DNA from: a bacterium
GTDB taxonomy: Bacteria; Pseudomonadota; Alphaproteobacteria; Caulobacterales; Hyphomonadaceae
Assembly: GCA_030824255.1 (NCBI GenBank)
Contig: JAVBYB010000101.1
Location: forward strand, 1-6,975
Direction of reading: 5' to 3'
DNA length: 6,975 nucleotides
The stretch's first letter is position 1. Every line of letters begins with the position of its first letter. This document shows positions 1-6,453 of this stretch, piece after piece. The notes beneath the pieces were generated by a model. That model made no database searches, was not told the DNA's origin, and worked only from the letters and a program-made list of their open reading frames with translations. A program made the translations under genes and the position numbers.

Positions 1-1203
1 CTCCTCGTCCTGCTCTTCGGCCGCCTGCGGATCGCCCTTCCTGAAGGGCGTGTAGTCCCGCAGCTCGCCGATACCTTCCTCGACCGCAATGCGTTCGCTG
101 TCGAGATAATTCGCGACCGCGTTTCTCAAGCCTGGATGGCCGATCCAGTGCGCCGAGCGCGTGAGCCGGGGCTCGTAACCGCGTGTCAGCTTGTGTTCGC
201 CCTGCGCGCCAGCCTCGACACAGGCAAGGCCGCGTTCGATGGCGAAGTCGATCGCCTGATAGTAGCAGATTTCGAAATGCAGGAAGGGCCGGTCTACCGC
301 GCGGCCCCAGTAGCGGCCATACAGCGTGTCCGAGCCGATCATGTTCAGCGCGCCTGCCACCGGCTCGCCGGCGTCCATCGCGAGAATGATGAGGCACTTG
401 TCCGCCATGCGGTCATGCAGGAGCTGGAAGAACTCACGGTTGAGATAGGGCGAGCCCCATTTGCGCCCGCCGGTGTCCATGTAGAAGTCGAAGAATGCGT
501 CCCAGTGATGCTTGCGCAGGTCTGCGCCGGTGACGCGGATGATCTCCAGCCCTTCCTGCGCTTCGCGCCGTTCGCGGCGGAGCATCTTGCGCTTGCGGGA
601 AGACAAGGCGGCCAGGAAGTCCTCGAACGAGGCATAGCCGCGATTCATCCAGTGGAATTGCTGATCCTCGCGCAGGAGGAGGCCCGCGGCGCCAAGCATG
701 TTCCAGCTGTCTTCCTCGAGGAAGTTTATGTGCGCGGACGAGGTGCGCCACTGCTGGGCCAGTTCCACCACTGTCTGTGCGAGCGCGTGCTGGATCGAGA
801 GCGCGTTGGGGCCATGCGCGAGAAGGCGGCGGCCAGTGACCGGCGTGAAGGGCACGGCGCACAGAAGTTTCGGATAGTAGCGTCCGCCGGCGCGGTGGAG
901 CGCATCGGCCCACGAATGGTCGAACACGAACTCGCCGCGCGAATGCGCCTTCAGATAAAGCGGCGCGGCGCCGACGAGCGTGCCCGCCGCATCGTGCGCG
1001 AGCAGATGGCGCGGCGTCCAGCCGGTTTCAGGCTGGGCGCAGCCGGAGGATTCGACGGCTTCGAGAAAGTCCCAGTCGAGGAAAGGGTCATAGCGTTCGC
1101 CGGGCGGGTTCGCGACGGCGTTCCACTGGGCGCGGTCAACGCCCGCCATCGCCTCGGCGACGGACAGGGTGAGTTCAAGGCGGTCTGTCGCGTCGTCGGC
1201 CAA
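1..1203 (-). CDS. GNAT-superfamily N-acyltransferase, DUF482/FemAB-like (COG3146), 3' end cut by window edge
   Basis: The minus frame is open from 1203 to base 1, giving 401 codons without a stop; the C-terminus lies beyond the left edge. The product resembles the DUF482/FemAB_like family (COG3146), cytoplasmic acyltransferases of the GNAT superfamily loosely annotated for peptidoglycan metabolism; substrate and exact reaction are unknown. Supporting motifs are PFLDWDFLEAVESSG and TGWTPRHLL near the N-terminus, then NFLEEDSW, QFHWMNRGY, a basic SSRKRKMLRRERREA stretch, GRYWG, HFEICYYQAI and the late GAQGEHKLTRGYEP block typical of the family. I chose the TTG at 1203 because the first family strand (LELTLSVAEA) begins just after it; the first ATG (1149) would cut that strand off. 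No strong Shine-Dalgarno precedes the TTG, and the frame stays open upstream, so the start is uncertain. It is the last visible gene of the ridA-GDPD-GNAT run, 58 bases after the GDPD stop. Family assignment is confident; biochemical role is not. Confidence 0.9.
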   Translation of the reverse strand, partial: MADDATDRLELTLSVAEAMAGVDRAQWNAVANPPGERYDPFLDWDFLEAVESSGCAQPETGWTPRHLLAHDAAGTLVGAAPLYLKAHSRGEFVFDHSWADALHRAGGRYYPKLLCAVPFTPVTGRRLLAHGPNALSIQHALAQTVVELAQQWRTSSAHINFLEEDSWNMLGAAGLLLREDQQFHWMNRGYASFEDFLAALSSRKRKMLRRERREAQEGLEIIRVTGADLRKHHWDAFFDFYMDTGGRKWGSPYLNREFFQLLHDRMADKCLIILAMDAGEPVAGALNMIGSDTLYGRYWGRAVDRPFLHFEICYYQAIDFAIERGLACVEAGAQGEHKLTRGYEPRLTRSAHWIGHPGLRNAVANYLDSERIAVEEGIGELRDYTPFRKGDPQAAEEQDEE

Positions 1204-1261
1204 GCTTGGTTCCGGTCCTGATCCCCTGATGGTCCCCAATGACAGACTATATCGGTGTTGT

Positions 1262-1972
1262 TCAGGACTTTGCGAGGGCTGCGCTGATTGTCTCGAAAAT
1301 CGGTGCGGCGCCGTGTTTCCGGGCGAGCGCCAGCTCGTCCTTGGTACGGATTGTCCACGTGACGAGCGGGAGGCCGCCGGATGCCTCCGCAACGGTTTCC
1401 AGCACGGAATGATGCGGAGCGATGTAATCGCAGCCGAGCCCGCGCGCCGTGGCCGCCTTGCCGATTATATCTTCCTCGACCTGATTGTCGGCAATGCAGA
1501 GCAGGCCAACCGGGCGTTCCGTCACCAGACGGCAGAGGCGCGCGACAGTTGGCTCATCAAAGCTCATGACTGCAAGTTGCCCGCCGGCGCCGGAAATGAC
1601 TTCGGTGACGCGCTCTGCAATTGGCCCGGCCTGGCCATCCACTTTCAGCTCGATCAGGATGGGCAGGTCGCCCATGACGCCGAGCACCTCGGCGAGCGTG
1701 GGGATCGGCGTGCCATCGGGCAGGGGCCAGTAGCCGAGATCGGCCGCGGTGATGCGTTCGATACGCTCGCGATGGTTGCACATGCGCTGTAGCCCGGCGT
1801 CGTGGAAAACGATGGGCACTTCATCTGCCGTGAGGCGGACATCCAGCTCGACGCCAACGCCCGCGATGCGCGCAGCCTGAAACGCAGCAATCGAATTCTC
1901 GGGCAGGGCAGCGTCCCACAGGCCGCGATGGGCGTAGGCGAAACCCGAGACGTCGAAGAACAGGTCGCTCAT
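1262..1972 (-). CDS. glycerophosphodiester phosphodiesterase family protein
   Basis: This 236-residue protein belongs to the GDPD family, TIM-barrel metal-dependent enzymes that hydrolyse glycerophosphodiesters to glycerol-3-phosphate and an alcohol in phospholipid turnover. The active-site set is complete: H15-R16-G17 (AHRG), P24-E25-N26-S27, metal ligands E42 and D44 in VELDVRLT, the general acid-base H57-D58 in VFHD, and E108/K110 in LIELK. Length is normal for the short bacterial class. There is no signal peptide or membrane segment, so it should be cytoplasmic, like E. coli UgpQ. The ATG at 1972 is preceded by GGGGAC three bases upstream, a plausible ribosome-binding site. It lies 20 bases after ridA and 58 bases before the acyltransferase, suggesting co-transcription. 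The exact substrate cannot be read from sequence. Confidence 0.95.
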   Translation of the reverse strand: MSDLFFDVSGFAYAHRGLWDAALPENSIAAFQAARIAGVGVELDVRLTADEVPIVFHDAGLQRMCNHRERIERITAADLGYWPLPDGTPIPTLAEVLGVMGDLPILIELKVDGQAGPIAERVTEVISGAGGQLAVMSFDEPTVARLCRLVTERPVGLLCIADNQVEEDIIGKAATARGLGCDYIAPHHSVLETVAEASGGLPLVTWTIRTKDELALARKHGAAPIFETISAALAKS

Positions 1973-1992
1973 CGTGTCCCCGATTCAGACCA

Positions 1993-2448
1993 TCAGGCGA
2001 ACTCGACCACGGCATCGACCTCCACCGCAACGCCCATTGGCAGTACCGGGCAGGCGACGGCGGAACGCGCATGGCGGCCCTTGTCTCCGAACGCCTCGAC
2101 CATCAGGTCGGAGCAGCCATTGATGACTTTCGGAATTTCCACGAAGTCCTTCGCGGCGTTGACGAAGCCGCCCAGCTTCACCACGCGCGTCACGCGCTCG
2201 AGGTCGCCTAGCGCCGCCTGCATCTGCGCGATGAGGTTGATGGCGCAAACCCGCGCCGCCTTCTGTCCGTCCTCAAGCGACATGTCCTCGCCCAGCCGGC
2301 CCTTGATCAGGCCATCCGGCGCCGCGCTGACCTGGCCCGAGATGAACAGCAGATTGCCCGTGATCACCCACGGCACATAATTCGCCACCGGCGGCCGCGC
2401 CACCGGCAACGTCACGCCAGCAGCCTTGAGACGATCGGATACGGACAT
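1993..2448 (-). CDS. RidA family protein (YjgF/YER057c/UK114 superfamily)
   Basis: This 151-residue protein is a member of the RidA superfamily, trimeric cytoplasmic proteins; the archetype hydrolyses reactive enamine/imine intermediates such as 2-aminoacrylate released by PLP enzymes. Features include the subgroup N-terminus RLKAAGVTLP then ANYVPWV, the core LLFISGQVS at about 33-41, and HARSAV with R128, equivalent to the catalytic Arg105 of E. coli RidA. The ending LPMGVAVEVDAVVEF is also typical. The RLKxxGxxLP...ANYVP N-terminus is that of the roughly 150-residue subgroup rather than of the 128-residue archetypal RidA, so deaminase activity is likely but the physiological substrate is open. 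I chose the ATG at 2448: it has GGGAAG seven bases upstream and gives the usual homologue start. The ATG at 2463 would add five residues and has no ribosome-binding site. It is first in the minus-strand run with GDPD and the acyltransferase, 20 bases ahead of GDPD. Confidence 0.93.
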   Translation of the reverse strand: MSVSDRLKAAGVTLPVARPPVANYVPWVITGNLLFISGQVSAAPDGLIKGRLGEDMSLEDGQKAARVCAINLIAQMQAALGDLERVTRVVKLGGFVNAAKDFVEIPKVINGCSDLMVEAFGDKGRHARSAVACPVLPMGVAVEVDAVVEFA

Positions 2449-2471
2449 GGCGGGGCTTCCCATTTTGACGT

Positions 2472-2500
2472 GGTATGGAGTGCTTCAAGGCCTGCGGCAA
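2472..2500 (-). promoter_or_regulatory. weak candidate sigma70-type promoter for the ridA run
   Basis: On the minus strand, TTGCCG (2500-2495, 4 of 6 to the -35 consensus) is followed after 17 bases by CATACC (2477-2472, 3 of 6 to the -10 consensus). Transcription would start near 2465, which would leave the 2448 ATG with a short leader and the 2463 ATG almost leaderless. The match is poor and was judged by eye only. Confidence 0.2.
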
Positions 2501-2613
2501 TTCTCAATGGCTGGTTACCGCCAGAACTTCATTTCCGTCGTCGCACATGATCGCCGGTAAATCGGTGTTTGCCATAATGCGCTCGGAATCAAGTCTGAAA
2601 AGTTGGGGACTGC

Positions 2614-4299
2614 ATGAGCCGCTATTCGACACGTTGGGAAGTCGTCGTTCGCCACGCCGAATTGAACCGAGTGCGCCGCATCACAGGTACTGATCGCAGG
2701 ATCGTCGATGAAATGGCGACTGCCCAACGGTTGCAATGGGACGAGATGTGGGAACGGCGCAAAGAGTCAGAAATGCGTCGCGACCATGCACAACATAAGC
2801 GTCAACTTAGGGCTGACGCCGCTGCATACAAAGCGGCGCAACAAGCTTCAGCGGCCGAGCGCACAGTTGAGGCGCAGCAGGCGCTAGCCGAGGCGCGAGG
2901 CATTCTGCGGCAGACACTAGCTGTTGATGATCAGGTGCGCTGGGACGACCTCAAACCTCGCAATCCGTTTTCCGAGCCGGCGCCAGAGAAGCCGTGGCCC
3001 AAATCGCCGTCGCTGGAGCCGCGCATAGATAATTTTGCGCCGGTGCTGGGCTTTCTCGACAAGATGCTCCGCAAGCGCAAAGAAGCGAAAGAAGCGGCTG
3101 CTAAGGCAAGCTACCAGGTGGCTCATCGGGCCTGGCTGGAAGAAGTCAAGCGCGTGGACAGTGAAAACGCGTCTGCCAAGGCTCGCTGGCAGCAAGCGGT
3201 GAAGAGCTGGCAGGATCGCAAAGCGCGTTTTGAAGGTGAGCAACGCAATGCTGCTGCGGCCATCGACGCCCGAGCACAGCGCTACATGAGCGGTGATGTC
3301 GATGCCGTGGAAGAGTACGCGGATTTTGTCTTTAGCCGCTCTGCCTATCCCGATTGGTATAATCGACAATGGGAAGTTGAGTACCAGAAGGATACCCAGA
3401 CACTCGTGGTCGACTACTCGCTACCCAATCCAGACGAGCTTCCAGTGGTGACGGAGTGGCGTTATGTGGCAGCGCGAGATGAATTTTCTTCGAAGGAATT
3501 GACGAGGGCTGACAAAGCCGCGCTGTACGATGACTTCGTCTATCAGGTTTGTCTGCGCACCTTGCATGAGGTGGTAGAGTCTGATCGGGCTGCCGGCCAC
3601 GTTCAAGCCATCGCATTCAATGGCCGGGTCAAGGGGATCGACCCGGCAACCGGTGAGGACTCCATTGCTTGCATCTGTACGGTCCACGTGATTGCCAAGG
3701 ACTTTGGATCGATCAATCTTGGACTGATCGATCCGAAAGCCTGCTTCAAGAAGCTCAACGGTGTTTCAGCTGCAAGGCTCGACCGGATCGCGCCTGTGGC
3801 GCCGCTTGTCACCTTCTCCCGAGACGATGCACGTTTTATTGACGGTAAGGACGTTGCCAACGCTATCGACGAAGGCGCCAATCTGGCCGCTATGGACTGG
3901 CAGGACTTCGAGCATCTCATCCGGCAAGTGTTCGAACGCGAATTCTCCACGCCGGGGTCTGAAGTAAAGGTCACTCAGGGTAGTCGCGATGGCGGCGTCG
4001 ATGCGATTGCGTTTGACCCTGACCCAATTCGTGGTGGCAAGATCGTCATCCAGGCCAAAAGGTACACCAATACCGTCGGCGTTGAGTCTGTTCGGGACCT
4101 CTATGGCACCGTGATGAATGAAGGTGCCAGCAAAGGTATCCTGGTCACCACATCTCAATTTGGTCCGGATGCCCGGAAGTTCGCTTCTGGAAAACCCCTC
4201 ACGCTGATCGACGGATCAAATCTGCTTTTCCTTCTTCAAAAGCAGGGTGTACGCGGACACATTGATGTAAAGGCCGCGAAGCTAGTCGCGCGAGTGTAG
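2614..4299 (+). CDS. Mrr-type restriction endonuclease domain protein with helical N-terminal arms
   Basis: This 561-residue soluble protein resembles a family usually named only 'restriction endonuclease'. Residues 10-55 hold a Trp/Arg-rich segment (LQWDEMWERR). Residues 50-100 and 150-220 are charged, Ala/Lys/Arg/Glu-rich and probably coiled coil, separated by a Pro-rich linker (115-140). Residues 225-420 form a mixed domain containing LYDDFVYQVCLRTLHEV, FNGRVKGIDPATGE and LIDPKACFKKLNG. Residues 427-545 are an Mrr_cat PD-(D/E)XK nuclease: DFEHLIRQVFE helix with E433, D463 in DGGVDAIAF, Q480/K482 in VIQAKRY, then RDLYGTV and GILVTTS. All catalytic positions appear intact. In known Mrr proteins this fold cuts DNA, often modified DNA; target and trigger here are unknown. 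The ATG at 2614 has GGGGAC three bases upstream. No methyltransferase, helicase or ATPase lies beside it. Codons carry visibly more A/T at third positions than neighbouring genes, suggesting acquisition. A defence role is inferred, not shown. Confidence 0.9.
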   Translation: MSRYSTRWEVVVRHAELNRVRRITGTDRRIVDEMATAQRLQWDEMWERRKESEMRRDHAQHKRQLRADAAAYKAAQQASAAERTVEAQQALAEARGILRQTLAVDDQVRWDDLKPRNPFSEPAPEKPWPKSPSLEPRIDNFAPVLGFLDKMLRKRKEAKEAAAKASYQVAHRAWLEEVKRVDSENASAKARWQQAVKSWQDRKARFEGEQRNAAAAIDARAQRYMSGDVDAVEEYADFVFSRSAYPDWYNRQWEVEYQKDTQTLVVDYSLPNPDELPVVTEWRYVAARDEFSSKELTRADKAALYDDFVYQVCLRTLHEVVESDRAAGHVQAIAFNGRVKGIDPATGEDSIACICTVHVIAKDFGSINLGLIDPKACFKKLNGVSAARLDRIAPVAPLVTFSRDDARFIDGKDVANAIDEGANLAAMDWQDFEHLIRQVFEREFSTPGSEVKVTQGSRDGGVDAIAFDPDPIRGGKIVIQAKRYTNTVGVESVRDLYGTVMNEGASKGILVTTSQFGPDARKFASGKPLTLIDGSNLLFLLQKQGVRGHIDVKAAKLVARV

Positions 4300-4322
4300 T
4301 AGGAGGGGATTGGAGCACATCG

Positions 4323-4625
4323 CTACAGGAACCCCAACACCACCGTCACCTCGATCGTGTCACCCAAAGCGATTTTTTCCTTCCGCCGCACGTCCGCTTT
4401 CAAGGGCAGGAGGAACGCCTTGCGCTTCGTGTCGGCGAACAGCGAGGTTTCCCAGGACGATAGCCCTGTCCGCGCCTTCACACGGAAGGAGCCGAACGGC
4501 TTGCGCAGGCCGGTCGTCAGTGTGCGGATGCGTTCCGACAGGTCGGCGGGGAGCGTCACGAAGTGCCACGCGCCGGTGCTGTCCTGCGTCCACACAGGAG
4601 CTCGGAAGGTTTCTGCGATCTGCAC
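4323..4625 (-). CDS. DUF1905 domain-containing protein
   Basis: This 100-residue protein matches the DUF1905 family from end to end: FRAPVWTQDSTGAWHFVTLP, a helix with LSERIRTLTTG, GSFRVKARTG, SSWETSLFAD, AFLLPLKADVRRKEKI and GDTIEVTVVL. The fold is expected to be a small beta-barrel; its biochemical role is unknown, and in other bacteria the domain often stands alone or is fused to a YdeI-like domain. The start is a GTG at 4625, with GGGGAC four bases upstream. It ends 23 bases from the stop of the convergent nuclease gene, with no terminator-like hairpin between them, so read-through antisense RNA is possible. The tentative small gene 30 bases upstream may be co-transcribed. Confidence 0.88.
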   Translation of the reverse strand: MQIAETFRAPVWTQDSTGAWHFVTLPADLSERIRTLTTGLRKPFGSFRVKARTGLSSWETSLFADTKRKAFLLPLKADVRRKEKIALGDTIEVTVVLGFL

Positions 4626-4655
4626 GGCCGTCCCCGCTGGCGCGTGCAGGATGTA

Positions 4656-4862
4656 TCAGAACGCCGTGGGTCTGACGACGGGAAGATCGGTCGCGATCTC
4701 GCCCTTGATCGCCATTGCGTGGATGTGGCGGGGCAAGATTGCAATGCGTTCGACCAGCTCGCGCTGGGCGGTCACATCAAGCGAGCCGAACATTTCGGCG
4801 ATGGACTTGCGATACACGGCTGGTTCGAACGCGCCGTTGGCGCGCGTTTTGGGGGATGACAT
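4656..4862 (-). CDS. small hypothetical protein (68 aa), tentative
   Basis: I do not recognise this protein. The minus frame starts at ATG 4862 and stops at 4656, 30 bases before the DUF1905 start. The sequence has protein-like character: an amphipathic helix (YRKSIAEMF, then SLDVTAQRELVERIAIL) followed by PRHIHAMAIKGEI and a hydrophobic-ended tail, with no signal peptide or membrane segment. Against it, the bases before the ATG (CTTTCTCC) contain no Shine-Dalgarno, and the frame is short enough to be open by chance in high-G+C DNA. If real, it would pair with the DUF1905 gene. If not, the non-coding gap extends from 4626 to 5145. Confidence 0.4.
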   Translation of the reverse strand: MSSPKTRANGAFEPAVYRKSIAEMFGSLDVTAQRELVERIAILPRHIHAMAIKGEIATDLPVVRPTAF

Positions 4863-5145
4863 GGAGAAAGTCTCGCAGATAGCTGGCCGTCACGGGCAAT
4901 GCCACGGGGCCACGAACGGATTGTAACGGGCTGTTATTCCGGCGCTTAGTGTGCGCGCCAACATACCTGCATACATACCCGCATAGCGCCTCGAAGACCT
5001 GCCATCGGAAGGTCAATAAGGGGGCGGTGCGAAGCATGGGTCATGCGAGCCTCCTCTGGTGTGCGCTCCCCAACACACTTAGCGGCCGAGCTCGGGAAGT
5101 CGATGCAGGATTTCTAATCTGAGCCTTGGCGTCGTTCCCGCAGCT
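4863..5145. other. 283-base intergenic region with dyads, no gene recognised
   Basis: Between the tentative 68-residue gene and the dinB stop I see no convincing reading frame, tRNA or known RNA. The stretch is rich in short dyads: GGCGC/GCGCC (4941-4945 and 4955-4959), GACCT/AGGTC (4996-5000 and 5010-5014), GCATG-GGT-CATGC (5034-5046), GTGTG/CACAC (about 5060-5078) and the palindrome CCGAGCTCGG (5086-5095). None is followed by a T-run, so none reads as a Rho-independent terminator for dinB. A small RNA or a decayed mobile-element junction is possible but unsupported. Confidence 0.5.
4961..4984. repeat. 12-base tandem duplication
   Basis: Two abutting copies, acatacctgcat (4961-4972) and acatacccgcat (4973-4984), agree at 11 of 12 bases with no spacer. 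They lie directly beside a GGCGC/GCGCC dyad (4941-4959). Tandem half-sites of this length could bind a regulator or recombinase, or could be a replication-slippage product. Nothing here decides between these. Confidence 0.7.
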
Positions 5146-6453
5146 TCAATCCTTCTTCCGCGTGAGCTCAATCCGATGCCCACGTCCGGTCATGACGGCG
5201 GCGTCGCCGAATTTTTCACGGGCCTTGTCGGCGGCGCGTTCGGCCTTGGCGCGCTTGAGGGATTTGGGGTCGGCGAGATCGAGGGCGTCGGCCTTGGCAT
5301 CGACGAGTTCGGAGATGCCGACGCCGAGGAGGCGATAGCGCTGGCCGGTCGTCTCACGCGCGAGCATGGTCCTGGCGACGCGGAAGATGACCTGCGCGAG
5401 CTGCGTCGGGTCGTTGAGCGAGACACGGCGCGTGAAGCTGCGGAAGTCGGCAGTCTTGAGCTTCAGCGTCACCACCCGGCCTTCGACGCCCGAGTCCTTT
5501 GCGCGATCCGCTGTGCGCTCGCTGAGGCGCCAGAGGATGTCTTCGAGCGCGCGCGCATCGGAGATGTCTTCGTTGAAGGTGGTTTCGGACGAAACGCTCT
5601 TGCGCTCGCCTGCGGGATCGACCTTGCGCTCATGGCGACCGAAGGCGCAGTTGTGCAGCCACAGCCCTGTTTCGCCATAGCGCTTCACCAGCGTCTTTAC
5701 GTCGATCCTCTGGATGTCGGCGACCGTGCGGATGCCGTCTGCGTTGAGCTTCTTCTCGAATTGCGCGCCGACCCCGCCGATGATGCGAACGGATTTGTCG
5801 GCGAGGTAGGTTGGGGCTTCGTCGATCGACAGCGCGAAGAAGCCGCGCGGCTTGTCGGCCTCGGAGGCGGTCTTCGCGAGGAATTTGTTTGAGGCTAGGC
5901 CGGCGGAAATCGTGATGCCGATTTCCCTTTCGACTGCCTTCTGCAGGTGCATGAGGCTGAGCGCGGGCGGGGCGCCGTGAAGCGCGTCCGTGCCGGAGAG
6001 GTCGAGATAGGCTTCGTCGATGGAGACGGGTTCGACCAGCGGGGTGAGCGCCTGCATCATCTGGCGGATGCGGCGGCCTTCCTGGACGTAGAGATCCATG
6101 CGCCCCTTTATGACGACGGCGTGGGGACAGAGCTTCAGCGCCTTGAACATCGGCATGGCCGAGCGGACGCCATAGGTGCGCGCGACATAGCAGCAGGTGG
6201 AGACAACGCCGCGCTTGCCACCGCCGACGATGACGGGGAGGCCGGAAAGCTCGGGGCGGTCGCGTTTCTCGATGGAGGCGTAGAAGGCGTCGCAGTCTAT
6301 GTGGGCGACGCTCAGCTCGAAAAGCTGCGGATGCGAGACGATACGGACCGAGCGACACCGCGGACATGAGGGCCGCTGCCCTCGCCAGCTGTGCAGGCAG
6401 TCCCGGCAAGCTGCAGGTAAATTTACTATGCTACCGGCAATGTTCGCGGACAA
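5146..6453 (-). CDS. dinB: DNA polymerase IV (Y-family translesion polymerase)
   Basis: This 435-residue protein is an error-prone, proofreading-free Y-family polymerase that copies past damaged bases. An N-terminal zinc ribbon (C16-x2-C19, C30-x2-C33) precedes the catalytic core, as in alphaproteobacterial DinB; E. coli DinB lacks it. Core motifs: HIDCDAFYASIE with metal ligand D53 and Tyr58 at the steric-gate position, YVARTYGVRSAMPMFKA for nucleotide binding, and EPVSIDEAYLDLS with D146-E147. The thumb HhH region follows (IIGGVGAQFEKKLNADGI), then the little-finger domain from about SVSSETTF. The C-terminus ends in ELTRKKD without a classic QLxLxL clamp-binding tail. The TTG at 6453 is the only ordinary start before the zinc ribbon, since an in-frame TAA lies upstream; its ribosome-binding site is weak. 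It is divergent from divK. No alphaproteobacterial LexA box (GTTC-N7-GTTC) is seen. Confidence 0.96.
   Translation of the reverse strand: MSANIAGSIVNLPAACRDCLHSWRGQRPSCPRCRSVRIVSHPQLFELSVAHIDCDAFYASIEKRDRPELSGLPVIVGGGKRGVVSTCCYVARTYGVRSAMPMFKALKLCPHAVVIKGRMDLYVQEGRRIRQMMQALTPLVEPVSIDEAYLDLSGTDALHGAPPALSLMHLQKAVEREIGITISAGLASNKFLAKTASEADKPRGFFALSIDEAPTYLADKSVRIIGGVGAQFEKKLNADGIRTVADIQRIDVKTLVKRYGETGLWLHNCAFGRHERKVDPAGERKSVSSETTFNEDISDARALEDILWRLSERTADRAKDSGVEGRVVTLKLKTADFRSFTRRVSLNDPTQLAQVIFRVARTMLARETTGQRYRLLGVGISELVDAKADALDLADPKSLKRAKAERAADKAREKFGDAAVMTGRGHRIELTRKKD

Noticed and set aside
136..1221. Long plus-strand open frame of 361 codons
   Set aside because: It is antisense to the acyltransferase gene, whose minus frame matches a known family throughout; the plus product has no family-like motifs.
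1169..1792. Plus-strand open frame over the GDPD gene
   Set aside because: Antisense to a GDPD gene with a complete active site; it arises from high-G+C codon bias.
1802..2380. Plus-strand open frame over ridA and the GDPD start
   Set aside because: Antisense to two recognised genes; low-complexity Ser/Thr-rich product without motifs.
2508..2523. Small hairpin TGGC-(T)-GG / CC-GCCA in the ridA-nuclease gap
   Set aside because: Six pairs with a bulge and a three-base loop, no T-run and no clear position relative to a promoter; probably chance.
4357..4926. Plus-strand open frame of 189 codons over the DUF1905 gene
   Set aside because: Antisense to a clear DUF1905 protein, no ribosome-binding site, no family resemblance.
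4777..5037. Minus-strand open frame of 86 codons covering the tandem repeat
   Set aside because: It overlaps the tentative 68-residue gene in another frame, shows no domain-like pattern, and its Tyr-Val repeat is simply the translated tandem repeat.
5086..5095. Palindrome CCGAGCTCGG as a dinB terminator
   Set aside because: No loop and no following T-run on the dinB strand; not a Rho-independent terminator.
5176..5892. Plus-strand open frame of 238 codons over dinB
   Set aside because: Antisense to DNA polymerase IV; Gly/Glu/Val-rich shadow typical of high-G+C coding DNA.
5630..6409. Minus-strand open frame of 259 codons inside dinB
   Set aside because: Same strand but a different frame; Arg/Pro/Ala-rich frameshift shadow of Pol IV with no motifs.
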